The position numbers were made by a program, and so were the translations under genes. 64,000 bases of DNA, from NCBI RefSeq assembly GCF_007097385.1, contig NZ_VJZS01000012.1, positions 1 through 64,000 on the forward strand. Reading direction: 5' to 3'. Source of the stretch: Flavobacterium sp. ZT3R18. Its GTDB lineage: Bacteria; Bacteroidota; Bacteroidia; Flavobacteriales; Flavobacteriaceae. The notes beneath the pieces were generated by a model. It was given only the letters and a program-made list of their open reading frames with translations. It was not told the DNA's origin and did not search any database. Positions 38,751 to 47,695 of the stretch are shown piece after piece (position 1 is the stretch's first letter; each line of letters begins with the position of its first letter).

Positions 38751-38942
38751 TATAATCATTTCACCCTTTCTGGGTTTAGATGAGTTATAGAAACCTGAAA
38801 GAGTGAAAGATTATAGAATAATTGACATTTTGATTGTTACGGGTTAAATGCAATATTAGATGCCCACTAGAAACCCTGAAAGGGTGATATGATTATAGAA
38901 ATAAGTAATTCCATCGTCCCAAAACCCCGAAAGGGGTGGTAT
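38751..38942. repeat. Cluster of ACCCTTTCAGGGT-type palindromic repeats
   Basis: In the gap between marC and the next gene, 38751-38777 is the reverse complement of 38871-38897 at 25 of 27 positions. A third related segment is at 38791-38815, and a GC-richer variant (ACCCCGAAAGGGGT) is at 38923-38936. The units can pair in more than one way. This looks like one or two copies of a dispersed intergenic repeat. Confidence 0.7.
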
Positions 38943-39025
38943 TTTTTAAGCACGATACATTGCTATTTTAAAAGAGAATGACCTAGTATCAGCTAATATA
39001 TAGCAAGTGCTTGATCCTTTTTGAT

Positions 39026-39033
39026 TACTTTTG
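39026..39033 (+). promoter_or_regulatory. Possible -7 element before the CoA-binding protein gene
   Basis: TACTTTTG matches TAnnTTTG and ends 19 bases before the ATG. No TTG at the normal distance was seen, so support is weak. Confidence 0.35.
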
Positions 39034-39052
39034 CATCATATATTGATATAAA

Positions 39053-39421
39053 ATGACAAAAAATAAAAAAACCTTAGTTCTTGGAGCGACAACAAAACCT
39101 GAAAAAGCAGCTTTTAAAGCTATTGAAATGTTGGTAGATAAAGGACATTCTGTTCTTGCTTTAGGACAAAATATGGGGGAAGTAGCAGGAGTGAAAATTA
39201 AGACCAAGGCAATTCCAATTAAAAACATCGATACGGTAAGTCTTTATATAAATTCAGCACGCCAAAGAGATTATTATAATTATATTGTAGAAGCAAAACC
39301 CAAACGTGTGATCTTTAATCCTGGGACAGAAAATCCAGAGTTTTATCAATTGTTGCAATTAAATAACATAAAGGTTGAAGAGGCATGTACGCTGACTTTA
39401 TTGACCTTAAATAAGTATTGA
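39053..39421 (+). CDS. CoA-binding domain protein (YccU-like)
   Basis: A 122-aa single-domain Rossmann-fold protein. The pattern KTLVLGATTKPEKAAFKAIE, then GHSVLALGQNMGEVAGVKI and the C-terminal PKRVIFNPGTENPEF fit CoA_binding_2 proteins. The biological role of these small proteins is unknown. It precedes recR, with an inverted repeat between them. Confidence 0.82.
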   Translation: MTKNKKTLVLGATTKPEKAAFKAIEMLVDKGHSVLALGQNMGEVAGVKIKTKAIPIKNIDTVSLYINSARQRDYYNYIVEAKPKRVIFNPGTENPEFYQLLQLNNIKVEEACTLTLLTLNKY

Positions 39422-39437
39422 TTAAGAGGAAATAATT

Positions 39438-39557
39438 GCTGATTTTTGATTAATGATTTTTGAATTAAGATGTAGTAGTCTCCGTAAAATCGACAATCTT
39501 AGATATTTACCAACACCAAATCAGAAATCTGCAATCGTTAATCAAAAATCAAAAATC
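39438..39557. repeat. Palindromic intergenic repeat, copy 2 (inverted)
   Basis: The segments GTAAAATCGACAATCT (39484-39499) and AACACCAAATC (39512-39522) are the reverse complements of segments in the copy at 36870-36963. Its own arms (39441-39457 with 39534-39550) are complementary at 16 of 17 positions. It ends about 17 bases before the recR start. Confidence 0.85.
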
Positions 39558-39573
39558 TTAAATCCTTTAGCCT

Positions 39574-40194
39574 TTGGAATTTTCTTCAAAATTAATAGAA
39601 AAAGCAGTTAACGAAATGTCTCAATTGCCAGGAATTGGTAAAAGAACTGCTTTGCGATTGGTTTTGCATATTTTAAAACAACCCAAAGATCAGGCTTCTT
39701 TTTTGGCCCAGGCATTAGTCACTATGCGTGAGGAAATCAAATATTGTAACAGTTGCCATAATATATCCGACAGTGAAGTTTGTGAAATTTGTGCCAATGA
39801 AAAAAGAAACCACCAAATTATTTGTGTAGTCGAAGATATTCGAGATGTAATGGCAATCGAGAACACAGGGCAATTTAGGGGGATTTATCATGTTTTGGGA
39901 GGTAAAATTTCACCGATTGATGGGGTAGGGCCTAGTCAGCTTAACATTAATTCATTGGTAGAGAAAGCCAAGTTGGGTCAGGTTAGTGAGGTAATATTTG
40001 CGCTAAGCTCAACAATGGAAGGGGATACGACCAATTTTTATATCTACAAACAAATTGCGAGTTTATCTATTATTGTTTCAACAATTGCCAGGGGAATAGC
40101 AGTTGGAGATGAATTAGAATACGCGGATGAAGTGACTCTAGGTAGAAGTATATTGCATAGAGTTCCTTTTGAGAAATCGTTGAAATCCAATTAA
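39574..40194 (+). CDS. recR: Recombination protein RecR
   Basis: A 206-aa DNA-repair protein that acts with RecF/RecO to load RecA on gaps. It has an N-terminal helix-hairpin-helix ([13 protein letters not shown]) and a zinc finger with Cys58, Cys61, Cys70 and Cys73. The Toprim domain includes [20 protein letters not shown] and the [15 protein letters not shown] motif. Length is standard. The start must be TTG at 39574: a stop codon precedes it in frame, and the next ATG (39616) would remove part of the hairpin domain. Confidence 0.95.
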   Translation: MEFSSKLIEKAVNEMSQLPGIGKRTALRLVLHILKQPKDQASFLAQALVTMREEIKYCNSCHNISDSEVCEICANEKRNHQIICVVEDIRDVMAIENTGQFRGIYHVLGGKISPIDGVGPSQLNINSLVEKAKLGQVSEVIFALSSTMEGDTTNFYIYKQIASLSIIVSTIARGIAVGDELEYADEVTLGRSILHRVPFEKSLKSN

Positions 40195-40238
40195 ATTGTT
40201 TATTAAGCGTAATGCTTTTTAAATAGTAATTTTAAAAC

Positions 40239-40246
40239 TATATTTG
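40239..40246 (+). promoter_or_regulatory. Possible -7 element at the head of the polysaccharide locus
   Basis: TATATTTG matches TAnnTTTG and ends 17 bases before the chosen ATG. It marks a likely start of transcription for the first export genes. No good -33 TTG was found. Confidence 0.42.
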
Positions 40247-40263
40247 TTATTAAACTATTGCAA

Positions 40264-41058
40264 ATGAATAAGTATTTTACCTATATATTCTTACTTATAA
40301 GTATGTTGTTTACGTCTTGTATTCCAGTAAAGGATTTGGTTTATCTTCAGAAAAAAGGGGATCCTTTAAGTGAAAACACAATTGTTATGGTAGAATCTAA
40401 ACCTTATCGTTTGCAAACGCATGATGTTTTGAGTATCACCATTAAAGCGGTAGATTCTAAACTAGTGGCTATTTTTAATCCTAGTAATGCTCCTGATGGA
40501 ACGTCAGGGCAAACAGAGTCTAGTTTGTATTTTGATGGTTTTACGGTTGATGATCATGGGAACATTCGAATTCCAGTTTTGGGGGAGATGAATGTAATGG
40601 GGTTTACTCTTGAGGAAGTACGTATTAGCATAGAAAAGCAATTGTTGGCAAACTATTTCAAAGAAAATGCCAATATTTTTGTGGTAGTTAAATTGGCTGG
40701 ATTTCGATATACCATTAATGGGGAAGTTGGAAGTACAGGTACCAAAACATTGTTTCAGGAAAAAGTGAATGTGATGGAAGCTATTGCAAATGCTGGAGAT
40801 ATATCCACCACAGGAGATAGAAAAGCGGTAACCATTATTAGACAAACACCGAATGGAACCGAGATGAAAGATTTGGATTTAACAAACATCAATGTGATGA
40901 ATTCTCCGTATTACTTTTTGCAGCCCAATGATTATATTTATGTGAAACCGCTTAGGCAAAAAACATGGGGAACGGGTAGCACAGGAATACAATCTTTAAC
41001 AACTCTTATTACGCTATTGTCTATAGTAACCACTACTTATTTATTGCTAAAAAATTAA
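40264..41058 (+). CDS. Wza-like polysaccharide export lipoprotein
   Basis: A 264-aa outer-membrane lipoprotein. The ATG at 40264 is preferred to a TTG two codons earlier. The signal peptide ends in the lipobox LFTSC. A Poly_export domain follows (LQTHDVLSITIKAVDSKL, YFDGFTVDDHGNIRIPVLG, ISIEKQLLANYFKENANIFV), then an SLBB domain (FRYTINGEVGSTGTKTLFQ). The C-terminus is a hydrophobic helix (TLITLLSIVTTTYLLLK), consistent with a Wza-type export pore. The Wzc-like kinase follows after 15 bases, the usual partner. Confidence 0.92.
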   Translation: MNKYFTYIFLLISMLFTSCIPVKDLVYLQKKGDPLSENTIVMVESKPYRLQTHDVLSITIKAVDSKLVAIFNPSNAPDGTSGQTESSLYFDGFTVDDHGNIRIPVLGEMNVMGFTLEEVRISIEKQLLANYFKENANIFVVVKLAGFRYTINGEVGSTGTKTLFQEKVNVMEAIANAGDISTTGDRKAVTIIRQTPNGTEMKDLDLTNINVMNSPYYFLQPNDYIYVKPLRQKTWGTGSTGIQSLTTLITLLSIVTTTYLLLKN

Positions 41059-41073
41059 AATCAATTTCAAAAG

Positions 41074-43518
41074 ATGTTAGATATTAATGATTTTACCGTT
41101 TTTGAAAATCACACTAGTTTTGATTTTAAGGGATTTTTAATAAAGATATTAAGTTATTGGAAATGGTTTTTAGTATCCATACTTATAACATTAATGATTG
41201 CGTATCAGATAAATATACGTAAAGAAAAGATTTATGAAATCGAAACCTTAATTTCAGTAAAAGAAGAAACCAATCCACTTTTTACTTCAAATACAAATCT
41301 GGTGTTTAATTGGGGTGGCGCTTCAGATCAAATCCAGACCATTTCGACCACCTTACAATCTCGCTCTCATAATGAGTTGGTGGTAGATAAATTACAATTT
41401 TATATTGATTATTTGGTGCAAGGTGAATACAATCTTGTAGATGCTTACGGAGCCGTTCCGTTTTATGTGGATATCGATAAAAAGCAAGGGCAAGTAGCTG
41501 GGAATGTTGTCGGAATTAAATTTATAAGTGAAAATGAATACGAAATAAGAATCCCTTTTGAGGGAACTTCTGCGTCATTGATTCATTATTCTGATAATAG
41601 TTATAGCAATACTGCCGTTGTTGAGGGGGAATTTGTAAAAAAATATAAAGTGGGAGAGCTGGTTTCTTTGCCTTTTTTGAATTGGAAGTTGCAAATTAAA
41701 GACAATCCCGGTTTGTATAAAGGAAATGAATATTTTGTTCGATTTAATGATTTTGACGGCACTGTTTCTAGTTATAGAAATGTAGATGTTAAATCAGACG
41801 ACAAAGGAGGTTCTATAATCACTTTGGGAATACAAGGGACGAATAAAGCCCGAATGGTTGAATATCTTAATTCGACTGTAAAGATGTTGATCAAAAGGCA
41901 ATTGGATAGTAAAAATCAATTTGCAACAAATACCATTAATTTTATTGATAGCACACTTGTTGCTATGGAGTCTCAGCTAAAAGAAACGGGTAATGAACTA
42001 AAATCGTTTAGGAAAGACAAAAATATTTATGATATTGAAGAAGGAGGAGGAGTCAAATTCTCGGATAAAATTCTTGATTTTGATATAGAGAAAGATGCTG
42101 TAAATAGAAAAATAAGCTACTACAATTCTTTAAAAGCCTATTTAAGAAACAGTGTAGATTATTCAAAATTACCTGCGCCTTCAGTAGCTGGAATTGAGGA
42201 TCCCAATATTGTTGTCAATGTGTCTAAATTAATAGCACTTTCTACCCAAAGATCGGAAATGGCTTATGCTGTAAAAAGTGAAAAAATCTTTAGGGATTTT
42301 GATAATCAAATGGAAGCGGTTAAGAATGTTTTATTAGAAAATATAACTACTGCAAAAGCGGCTCTGCAATATGACTTGGCAACAGTAGAGAGTAAAATTA
42401 ATCAAACAGAAAGCAAGATTAAGCGTCTTCCCGATGATCAACAAGAATTGATAAAAATCAAAAGGAAATACGATCTAAATGATAATATTTACAGTACGTT
42501 TCTTCAAAAAAGAAGTGAGGCCGATATTGTAAAAGCAGCCAATTTATCAGATATTCATTTTATTGATCCTGCAAAAGATATTGGAGGAGGACTTATTGGT
42601 CCTAAAACGGGTGTAAATTATGTATTAGCTCTGTTTCTTGGATTGCTTCTTCCTTTGTTGGTTATTGTTATTATTTTCTTTATCAACAATACCATTCATA
42701 ATCCTGAAGACATTAGTAAATTAACCAGTATTCCATTAATTGGGATAATCGGAATGAATACCGACAATACTAATTTGGCTGTTTTTGAAAAACCAAAATC
42801 GGCATTGTCAGAGTCTTTTAGGGCTATTCGATCTTCGCTGCAATTTTTATATAAAAAGAGTAATGTTGCTGGGGCAAAAACATTAATGATAACATCCTCG
42901 GTGAGTGGAGAAGGAAAAACATTTTGTTCGATAAACATAGCTACTGTATTTGCTTTAAGTGAAAAAAAGACAGTCATTGTTGGATTGGATTTAAGAAAAC
43001 CAAAGTTGTTTGAAGAGTTTAATTTGAATAATGCACTAGGAGTTGTAAATTATTTAATTAGACAAAAAAGTTTGGACGAGATTGTTAATACTACTTCAAT
43101 TCCTTTTCTGGATGTTATACTATCAGGTCCTGTACCTCCAAATCCATCAGAGTTGATTATGGGTGATGGAATGAAAGAATTGATAGATGAGCTTAAGACA
43201 AAGTACGATTATATTATTTTGGATACTCCGCCGGTAGGTTTGGTGGCGGATTCTCTAGAATTAGCTCAATATTGTGATGTTACTTTATATATTGTACGCC
43301 AAAATTTCACCAAGAAAGAAATGATAACGCTATTGAATAATAGATTAAATCGAGGAGAGCTTAACAATACCAGTGTCATTTTGAATGGTTTTGAAAATAA
43401 AGCCAAGTATGGTGGAGGTTATGGTTACGGTTACGGTTATGGAAGTGGCAACTATTCAAGTGGATACCATGAGGTTGAAAAAAAGAAAAGTGTTTTTGAA
43501 AAAATATTCAGAAAATAA
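41074..43518 (+). CDS. Wzc-like chain-length regulator and BY-family tyrosine kinase
   Basis: An 814-aa inner-membrane co-polymerase fused to a bacterial tyrosine kinase. The N-terminal Wzz domain has a transmembrane segment near residues 30-50, followed by a long periplasmic coiled coil and a second transmembrane segment near 510-530. The C-terminal kinase has Walker A in SGEGKT (about residues 608-613), Walker A' VGLDLRKPK and Walker B IILDTPPVG. The tail is Tyr/Gly-rich (YGYGYGYG), the expected autophosphorylation cluster. With Wza it controls polymer length and export. Confidence 0.95.
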   Translation: MLDINDFTVFENHTSFDFKGFLIKILSYWKWFLVSILITLMIAYQINIRKEKIYEIETLISVKEETNPLFTSNTNLVFNWGGASDQIQTISTTLQSRSHNELVVDKLQFYIDYLVQGEYNLVDAYGAVPFYVDIDKKQGQVAGNVVGIKFISENEYEIRIPFEGTSASLIHYSDNSYSNTAVVEGEFVKKYKVGELVSLPFLNWKLQIKDNPGLYKGNEYFVRFNDFDGTVSSYRNVDVKSDDKGGSIITLGIQGTNKARMVEYLNSTVKMLIKRQLDSKNQFATNTINFIDSTLVAMESQLKETGNELKSFRKDKNIYDIEEGGGVKFSDKILDFDIEKDAVNRKISYYNSLKAYLRNSVDYSKLPAPSVAGIEDPNIVVNVSKLIALSTQRSEMAYAVKSEKIFRDFDNQMEAVKNVLLENITTAKAALQYDLATVESKINQTESKIKRLPDDQQELIKIKRKYDLNDNIYSTFLQKRSEADIVKAANLSDIHFIDPAKDIGGGLIGPKTGVNYVLALFLGLLLPLLVIVIIFFINNTIHNPEDISKLTSIPLIGIIGMNTDNTNLAVFEKPKSALSESFRAIRSSLQFLYKKSNVAGAKTLMITSSVSGEGKTFCSINIATVFALSEKKTVIVGLDLRKPKLFEEFNLNNALGVVNYLIRQKSLDEIVNTTSIPFLDVILSGPVPPNPSELIMGDGMKELIDELKTKYDYIILDTPPVGLVADSLELAQYCDVTLYIVRQNFTKKEMITLLNNRLNRGELNNTSVILNGFENKAKYGGGYGYGYGYGSGNYSSGYHEVEKKKSVFEKIFRK
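43417..43440 (+). repeat. Tandem GGTTAY hexamers in the tyrosine-kinase tail
   Basis: Four in-frame hexamers (GGTTAT, GGTTAC, GGTTAC, GGTTAT) encode Gly-Tyr repeats in the autophosphorylation tail of the Wzc-like kinase. Gain or loss of units would keep the frame and change the number of tyrosines. Confidence 0.8.
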
Positions 43519-43550
43519 TGTCCAGATGGATTATTCTAAATTAATTGGTA

Positions 43551-44537
43551 ATGATAGAAAGTAATAAACAGGCGATATTAATTACGGGAGGTGCAGGATT
43601 TATAGGGTCTAATCTATGTGAGTATTTTTTATCCAAAAATTATAAAGTGGTTTGTTTGGATAATTTTGCTACGGGTCATCGTCATAATCTGAAGAATTTC
43701 ATAAACAACGAAAATTTTAGTTTGATTGAGGGGGATATACGTAATGTAGAAACATGTCAACAAGCAGTACAAGGAATAGATTATGTGTTGCATCAAGCGG
43801 CATTGGGCTCTGTACCTAGATCGATCAATGACCCTGTTACCACAAATGATGTCAATGTTTCTGGATTTTTGAATATGCTGGTAGCAGCTAGAGATGCCGA
43901 TGTAAAGCGATTTGTATATGCGGCAAGTTCGTCAACTTATGGAGATTCTGTGGGATTGCCAAAAGTAGAAGACGTGATTGGGAAACCTCTTTCTCCTTAT
44001 GCCATTACAAAATATGTAAATGAGTTGTATGCCGAAATTTTTAGTAGAACCTACGGATTGGAGACCATCGGATTGCGTTATTTTAATGTATTTGGTAGAA
44101 AACAAGATCCCAACGGGGCTTATGCAGCTGTTATTCCTAAGTTTGTGATGCAATTGATGCAACATGAGAGTCCAAGAATCAATGGTGACGGTAATTATTC
44201 GCGAGATTTTACGTACATCGATAACGTTATTCAGATGAATGAATTAGCTATGACTACTGAAAACCAAGAAGCGGTAAACACGGTTTATAATACGGCTTAT
44301 GGAGATCGGAATACCTTAAATGATTTGATTGGTTATTTGAAAGTATTTTTAGCTCAATACGATCCAGCGATTGCAGAAGTAGCTATTGAATATGGGCCCA
44401 ACAGAGCGGGAGATATTCCGCATTCGTTGGCAAGTATTGATAAAGCTAAAACGATGTTGGGATATGAACCTAAATTTTCTTTGCAAGAAGGATTGAAGGA
44501 AGCCGTGGGCTGGTATTGGGAGAATCTAGTCCGATAG
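43551..44537 (+). CDS. UDP-N-acetylhexosamine 4-epimerase, WbpP/TviC-like
   Basis: A 328-aa extended short-chain dehydrogenase that would interconvert UDP-GlcNAc/UDP-GalNAc or their uronic acids. It has the NAD motif GGAGFIGSNLCEYF, the catalytic SSSTYGDS with YAITK (Tyr and Lys), and the ending GWYWENL. The segments LDNFATGHRHNLKNF and HQAALGSVPRSINDP are typical of WbpP. The ATG at 43551 is preferred to the TTG at 43545. Together with the TviB/WbpO-like dehydrogenase further on it could produce UDP-GalNAcA. Confidence 0.88.
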   Translation: MIESNKQAILITGGAGFIGSNLCEYFLSKNYKVVCLDNFATGHRHNLKNFINNENFSLIEGDIRNVETCQQAVQGIDYVLHQAALGSVPRSINDPVTTNDVNVSGFLNMLVAARDADVKRFVYAASSSTYGDSVGLPKVEDVIGKPLSPYAITKYVNELYAEIFSRTYGLETIGLRYFNVFGRKQDPNGAYAAVIPKFVMQLMQHESPRINGDGNYSRDFTYIDNVIQMNELAMTTENQEAVNTVYNTAYGDRNTLNDLIGYLKVFLAQYDPAIAEVAIEYGPNRAGDIPHSLASIDKAKTMLGYEPKFSLQEGLKEAVGWYWENLVR

Positions 44538-44600
44538 TGTAGAGACGCGATTTATCGCGTCTATGATAAATGTAGAGACGCGATAAATCGCGTCTTTACT
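44538..44600. repeat. Palindromic GTAGAGACGCGAT repeat
   Basis: Two perfect 9-bp palindromic arms, AGACGCGAT/ATCGCGTCT, occur back to back (44544-44563 and 44577-44596). The whole 60-base block is itself nearly palindromic. A decayed copy lies at 7095-7118. It begins immediately after the epimerase stop codon and may act as a terminator-like structure on either strand. Confidence 0.8.
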
Positions 44601-44627
44601 CCTAAATGATTAAATTTTATATAGAAT

Positions 44628-46019
44628 ATGAAAATTACAAAAATTTGTTGCATCGGAGCAGGATATGTTGGAGGTCCGACGATGGCCGTTATTGCGCAAA
44701 AATGCCCTCACATTCAAGTTACAGTTGTAGATTTGAATGCAGAAAGAATTTTAGCTTGGAATGATGAAAATACTGATAATATTCCGATTTATGAGCCGGG
44801 ATTAGATGCTATCGTAGCCGAAGCAAGAGGGAGAAACTTGTTTTTCTCTACCGAAGTAGATAAGGCAATAGATGAAGCGCAAATTATTTTTATATCGGTA
44901 AATACGCCAACGAAAACCTATGGAAAAGGAAAAGGAATGGCAGCCGATCTGAAATATATTGAATTGTGTGCCAGACAAATTGCCAAAGTTGCCAAAAACA
45001 GTAAGATTGTTGTAGAGAAATCTACTTTGCCAGTACGAACAGCTGGAGCAATCAAGAGTATTCTGGATACTACTGGAAATGGGGTTCAATTTCAGATTCT
45101 CTCTAATCCGGAATTTCTAGCCGAAGGTACCGCTGTTCAGGATTTATTAGATCCTGACCGAATATTGATTGGAGGTGATACGTCGGAAGAAGGACAAAAA
45201 GCGATTCAGGCTTTGGTTGATGTGTATTCCAATTGGGTTAGTCCTGAAAAAATATTAACTACTAATGTCTGGTCATCAGAGTTGTCTAAATTAACGGCTA
45301 ATGCTTTCTTGGCACAAAGAATATCGTCTATAAATGCCATGTCTGAGCTTTGCGAAAAAACAGGTGCCGATGTCAATGAAGTGGCTAAAGCCATAGGAAT
45401 GGATAGCCGAATTGGATCTAAATTTCTTAAAGCATCGGTAGGATTTGGTGGTTCTTGTTTTCAAAAAGATATTTTGAACTTAGTTTATATTGCGAAATCA
45501 TATGGATTGAACGAAGTAGCCGATTATTGGGAGCAAGTGATTATCATGAACGATCATCAAAAACGTCGTTTTTCTAATAATATAGTGCAAACGCTTTACA
45601 ATACCGTTGCCGATAAAAAAATTGCATTTTTGGGTTGGGCTTTCAAGAAGGATACCAATGATACCAGAGAGTCGGCTGCGATATATGTAGCTAATGATTT
45701 GATTAACGAACAGGCAAAAATTGCGGTGTATGATCCTAAAGTGTCTAGAAAAAAAATTCTTTCGGACTTGAATTATTTAGAAACTAGAACCGAAGAGGAG
45801 AATGCAAATAGTATATTTACTTTTGACGATCCTTATTTGTCTTGTGAAAAAGCTCATGCCATTGCAGTACTTACGGAATGGGACGAATTTGTAAATTATG
45901 ATTGGCAAAAGATATATGATGGTATGCAAAAACCAGCTTTTATTTTTGATGGAAGAAATATACTCAATAAAACAGAATTGGTGAAAATTGGGTTCGTTTA
46001 TCAAGCTATCGGATCGTGA
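44628..46019 (+). CDS. ugd: UDP-glucose 6-dehydrogenase
   Basis: A 463-aa enzyme that oxidises UDP-glucose to UDP-glucuronate. The NAD motif is [14 protein letters not shown], and the nucleophile is Cys277 in [10 protein letters not shown]. Other conserved parts are [38 protein letters not shown] and [19 protein letters not shown]. Its length and motifs resemble the animal/plant-type UGDH rather than the shorter bacterial form, which is common in Bacteroidota. It is followed by terminators, so the next dehydrogenase gene is transcribed separately. Confidence 0.94.
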   Translation: MKITKICCIGAGYVGGPTMAVIAQKCPHIQVTVVDLNAERILAWNDENTDNIPIYEPGLDAIVAEARGRNLFFSTEVDKAIDEAQIIFISVNTPTKTYGKGKGMAADLKYIELCARQIAKVAKNSKIVVEKSTLPVRTAGAIKSILDTTGNGVQFQILSNPEFLAEGTAVQDLLDPDRILIGGDTSEEGQKAIQALVDVYSNWVSPEKILTTNVWSSELSKLTANAFLAQRISSINAMSELCEKTGADVNEVAKAIGMDSRIGSKFLKASVGFGGSCFQKDILNLVYIAKSYGLNEVADYWEQVIIMNDHQKRRFSNNIVQTLYNTVADKKIAFLGWAFKKDTNDTRESAAIYVANDLINEQAKIAVYDPKVSRKKILSDLNYLETRTEEENANSIFTFDDPYLSCEKAHAIAVLTEWDEFVNYDWQKIYDGMQKPAFIFDGRNILNKTELVKIGFVYQAIGS

Positions 46020-46089
46020 TATTTTTAAATATATAATAAAAAGTGACTTAAAGTAAGCGTTTTTTATTTAATTGGGTATAACTAAAAAT

Positions 46090-46180
46090 AGTGATTTTTC
46101 ACTTTTTGGCTGCGATTTTTTTTAAAGATTTTTATGACTGTTAGTTGTTTACAATTACAGTTTTTAAAAATCTTTTTTTT
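46090..46180 (+). terminator. Tandem intrinsic terminators after ugd
   Basis: Two T-tailed hairpins lie in the gap. One is short: AGTGA/TCACT at 46090-46103. The other is longer: 46124-46134 pairs perfectly with 46165-46175, enclosing a 30-base loop and followed by five T. A weak third hairpin (GCC/GGC) follows at 46181-46195. Together they should isolate ugd from the next gene. Confidence 0.7.
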
Positions 46181-46227
46181 GCCCTATAGAAGGCCTTTTT
46201 TTGAATAAAAGGAATTCTTATTTTTTG

Positions 46228-46235
46228 TACATTTG
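46228..46235 (+). promoter_or_regulatory. Probable promoter for the second nucleotide-sugar dehydrogenase
   Basis: TACATTTG matches the -7 consensus exactly as in the rpsL and rplC promoters. A TTG at 46201-46203 is 24 bases upstream, longer than usual. It gives a leader of about 100 nt. Confidence 0.55.
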
Positions 46236-46336
46236 TGAGCTAAATTCAAAACGGAAATTAACTTTATTATTTGAGTGCTATTCTGAAAATTTGTTTTTAT
46301 AAATAAAGCTTTTAAATCCAACAATAGTTTAAGAAA

Positions 46337-47620
46337 TTGAATAGAGACATAAAAATTGCAGTAATAGGTTTGGGTTATGTTGGTTTGCCTTTGGCTCGAT
46401 TGTTTGCTACCCAATTTTCGGTTGTAGGATTTGATATCAATGTGCCAAGAGTTGAAGCGCTACAATCTGGTATGGATAGTACGCTAGAGGTTGATGCAGT
46501 AACTTTACAAAAAGTGTTAGTTCAAAAATCAAGTACTGAAAAAGGGTTGTATTGTACTTCGTTAATAGCAGACATAGCCAATTGTAATTATTTTATTGTT
46601 ACGGTTCCTACTCCAGTTGACAAAAATAACCGTCCCGATTTAACGCCTTTGTTTAAATCAAGTGAAACCGTTGGTTCTGTTTTAAAAAAAGGAGATGTCG
46701 TTATTTATGAATCTACAGTATATCCAGGAGTTACCGAAGAGGAATGTGTACCTGTTTTAGAAAAAGTTTCGGGATTGAAATTTAATGTCGATTTCTTTGC
46801 GGGGTATTCTCCAGAACGTATTAACCCAGGCGATAAAGAACATACGGTTGAGAAAATTTTAAAAATAACTTCGGGATCCACTCCTGAAATTGGTCAAAAA
46901 GTAAACGAATTGTACCAATCGGTTATCATTGCGGGGACACATCTCGCTCCTTCTATAAAAGTGGCTGAGGCTGCCAAGGTAATCGAAAATTCACAACGAG
47001 ATATCAATATTGCTTTTGTAAATGAATTAGCCAAAATCTTTAATCTTTTAGATATTGATACTGCTGCTGTGCTTAAAGCGGCGGGAACCAAGTGGAATTT
47101 TTTACCCTTCAAGCCGGGCTTGGTTGGTGGACATTGTATAGGAGTAGATCCATATTATTTAGCTCAGAAAGCCCAAGAAAAAGGCTATCACCCTGAAATA
47201 ATATTGGCCGGTCGTCGTTTGAATGACAGTATGGGCGAATATGTGGCTTCGCAAGTAGTGAAACTAATGATCAAAAAAGGAGTGACTATCAATGGGGCTA
47301 ACTTGTTGATGTTGGGTATTACGTTTAAAGAGAATTGTCCTGATGTTCGCAATACCAAAATCGTGGATGTGATAAAAGCATTAGAAGATTATGGGATTCA
47401 AGTGACTATTTTTGACCCTTGGGCCAATCCTTCTGAGGTGGAACACGAATATGGTTTAAAAATGGTAAATAAGGCTCCAAATAATACTTTTGATGCTGTA
47501 GTTTTAGGCGTGGCTCATGCCGAATTTTTGGATTTAGACATTAATTCACTACGAAAAAACTGTAGTGTTTTGTATGATGTGAAAGGAGTTTTGACAGAAG
47601 GTGTTGATGGAAAACTTTGA
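46337..47620 (+). CDS. UDP-N-acetyl-hexosamine dehydrogenase, TviB/WbpO-like
   Basis: A 427-aa dehydrogenase that would oxidise UDP-GlcNAc or UDP-GalNAc to the uronic acid. It has [46 protein letters not shown], the nucleophile Cys267 in [12 protein letters not shown], and [19 protein letters not shown]. The start is a TTG at 46337: a stop codon lies 12 bases before it in frame and no ATG fits. Its close relative at 62361 shares many blocks but differs in detail, so the two are paralogues. Confidence 0.9.
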   Translation: MNRDIKIAVIGLGYVGLPLARLFATQFSVVGFDINVPRVEALQSGMDSTLEVDAVTLQKVLVQKSSTEKGLYCTSLIADIANCNYFIVTVPTPVDKNNRPDLTPLFKSSETVGSVLKKGDVVIYESTVYPGVTEEECVPVLEKVSGLKFNVDFFAGYSPERINPGDKEHTVEKILKITSGSTPEIGQKVNELYQSVIIAGTHLAPSIKVAEAAKVIENSQRDINIAFVNELAKIFNLLDIDTAAVLKAAGTKWNFLPFKPGLVGGHCIGVDPYYLAQKAQEKGYHPEIILAGRRLNDSMGEYVASQVVKLMIKKGVTINGANLLMLGITFKENCPDVRNTKIVDVIKALEDYGIQVTIFDPWANPSEVEHEYGLKMVNKAPNNTFDAVVLGVAHAEFLDLDINSLRKNCSVLYDVKGVLTEGVDGKL

Positions 47621-47625
47621 CAATG

Positions 47626-47680
47626 TCAAATAGAAAATAGAGAATAGAAAATAGACGGTAGATTTCAGTCAATAGAAAAT
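47626..47680 (+). repeat. A-rich AATAGAAAATAGA tandem-like repeat
   Basis: The gap before the next gene holds several imperfect AATAGA/AAAATAGA units. It is low in complexity; I see no other signal in it. Confidence 0.5.
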
Positions 47681-47695
47681 ATAAAACTAAAAAAA

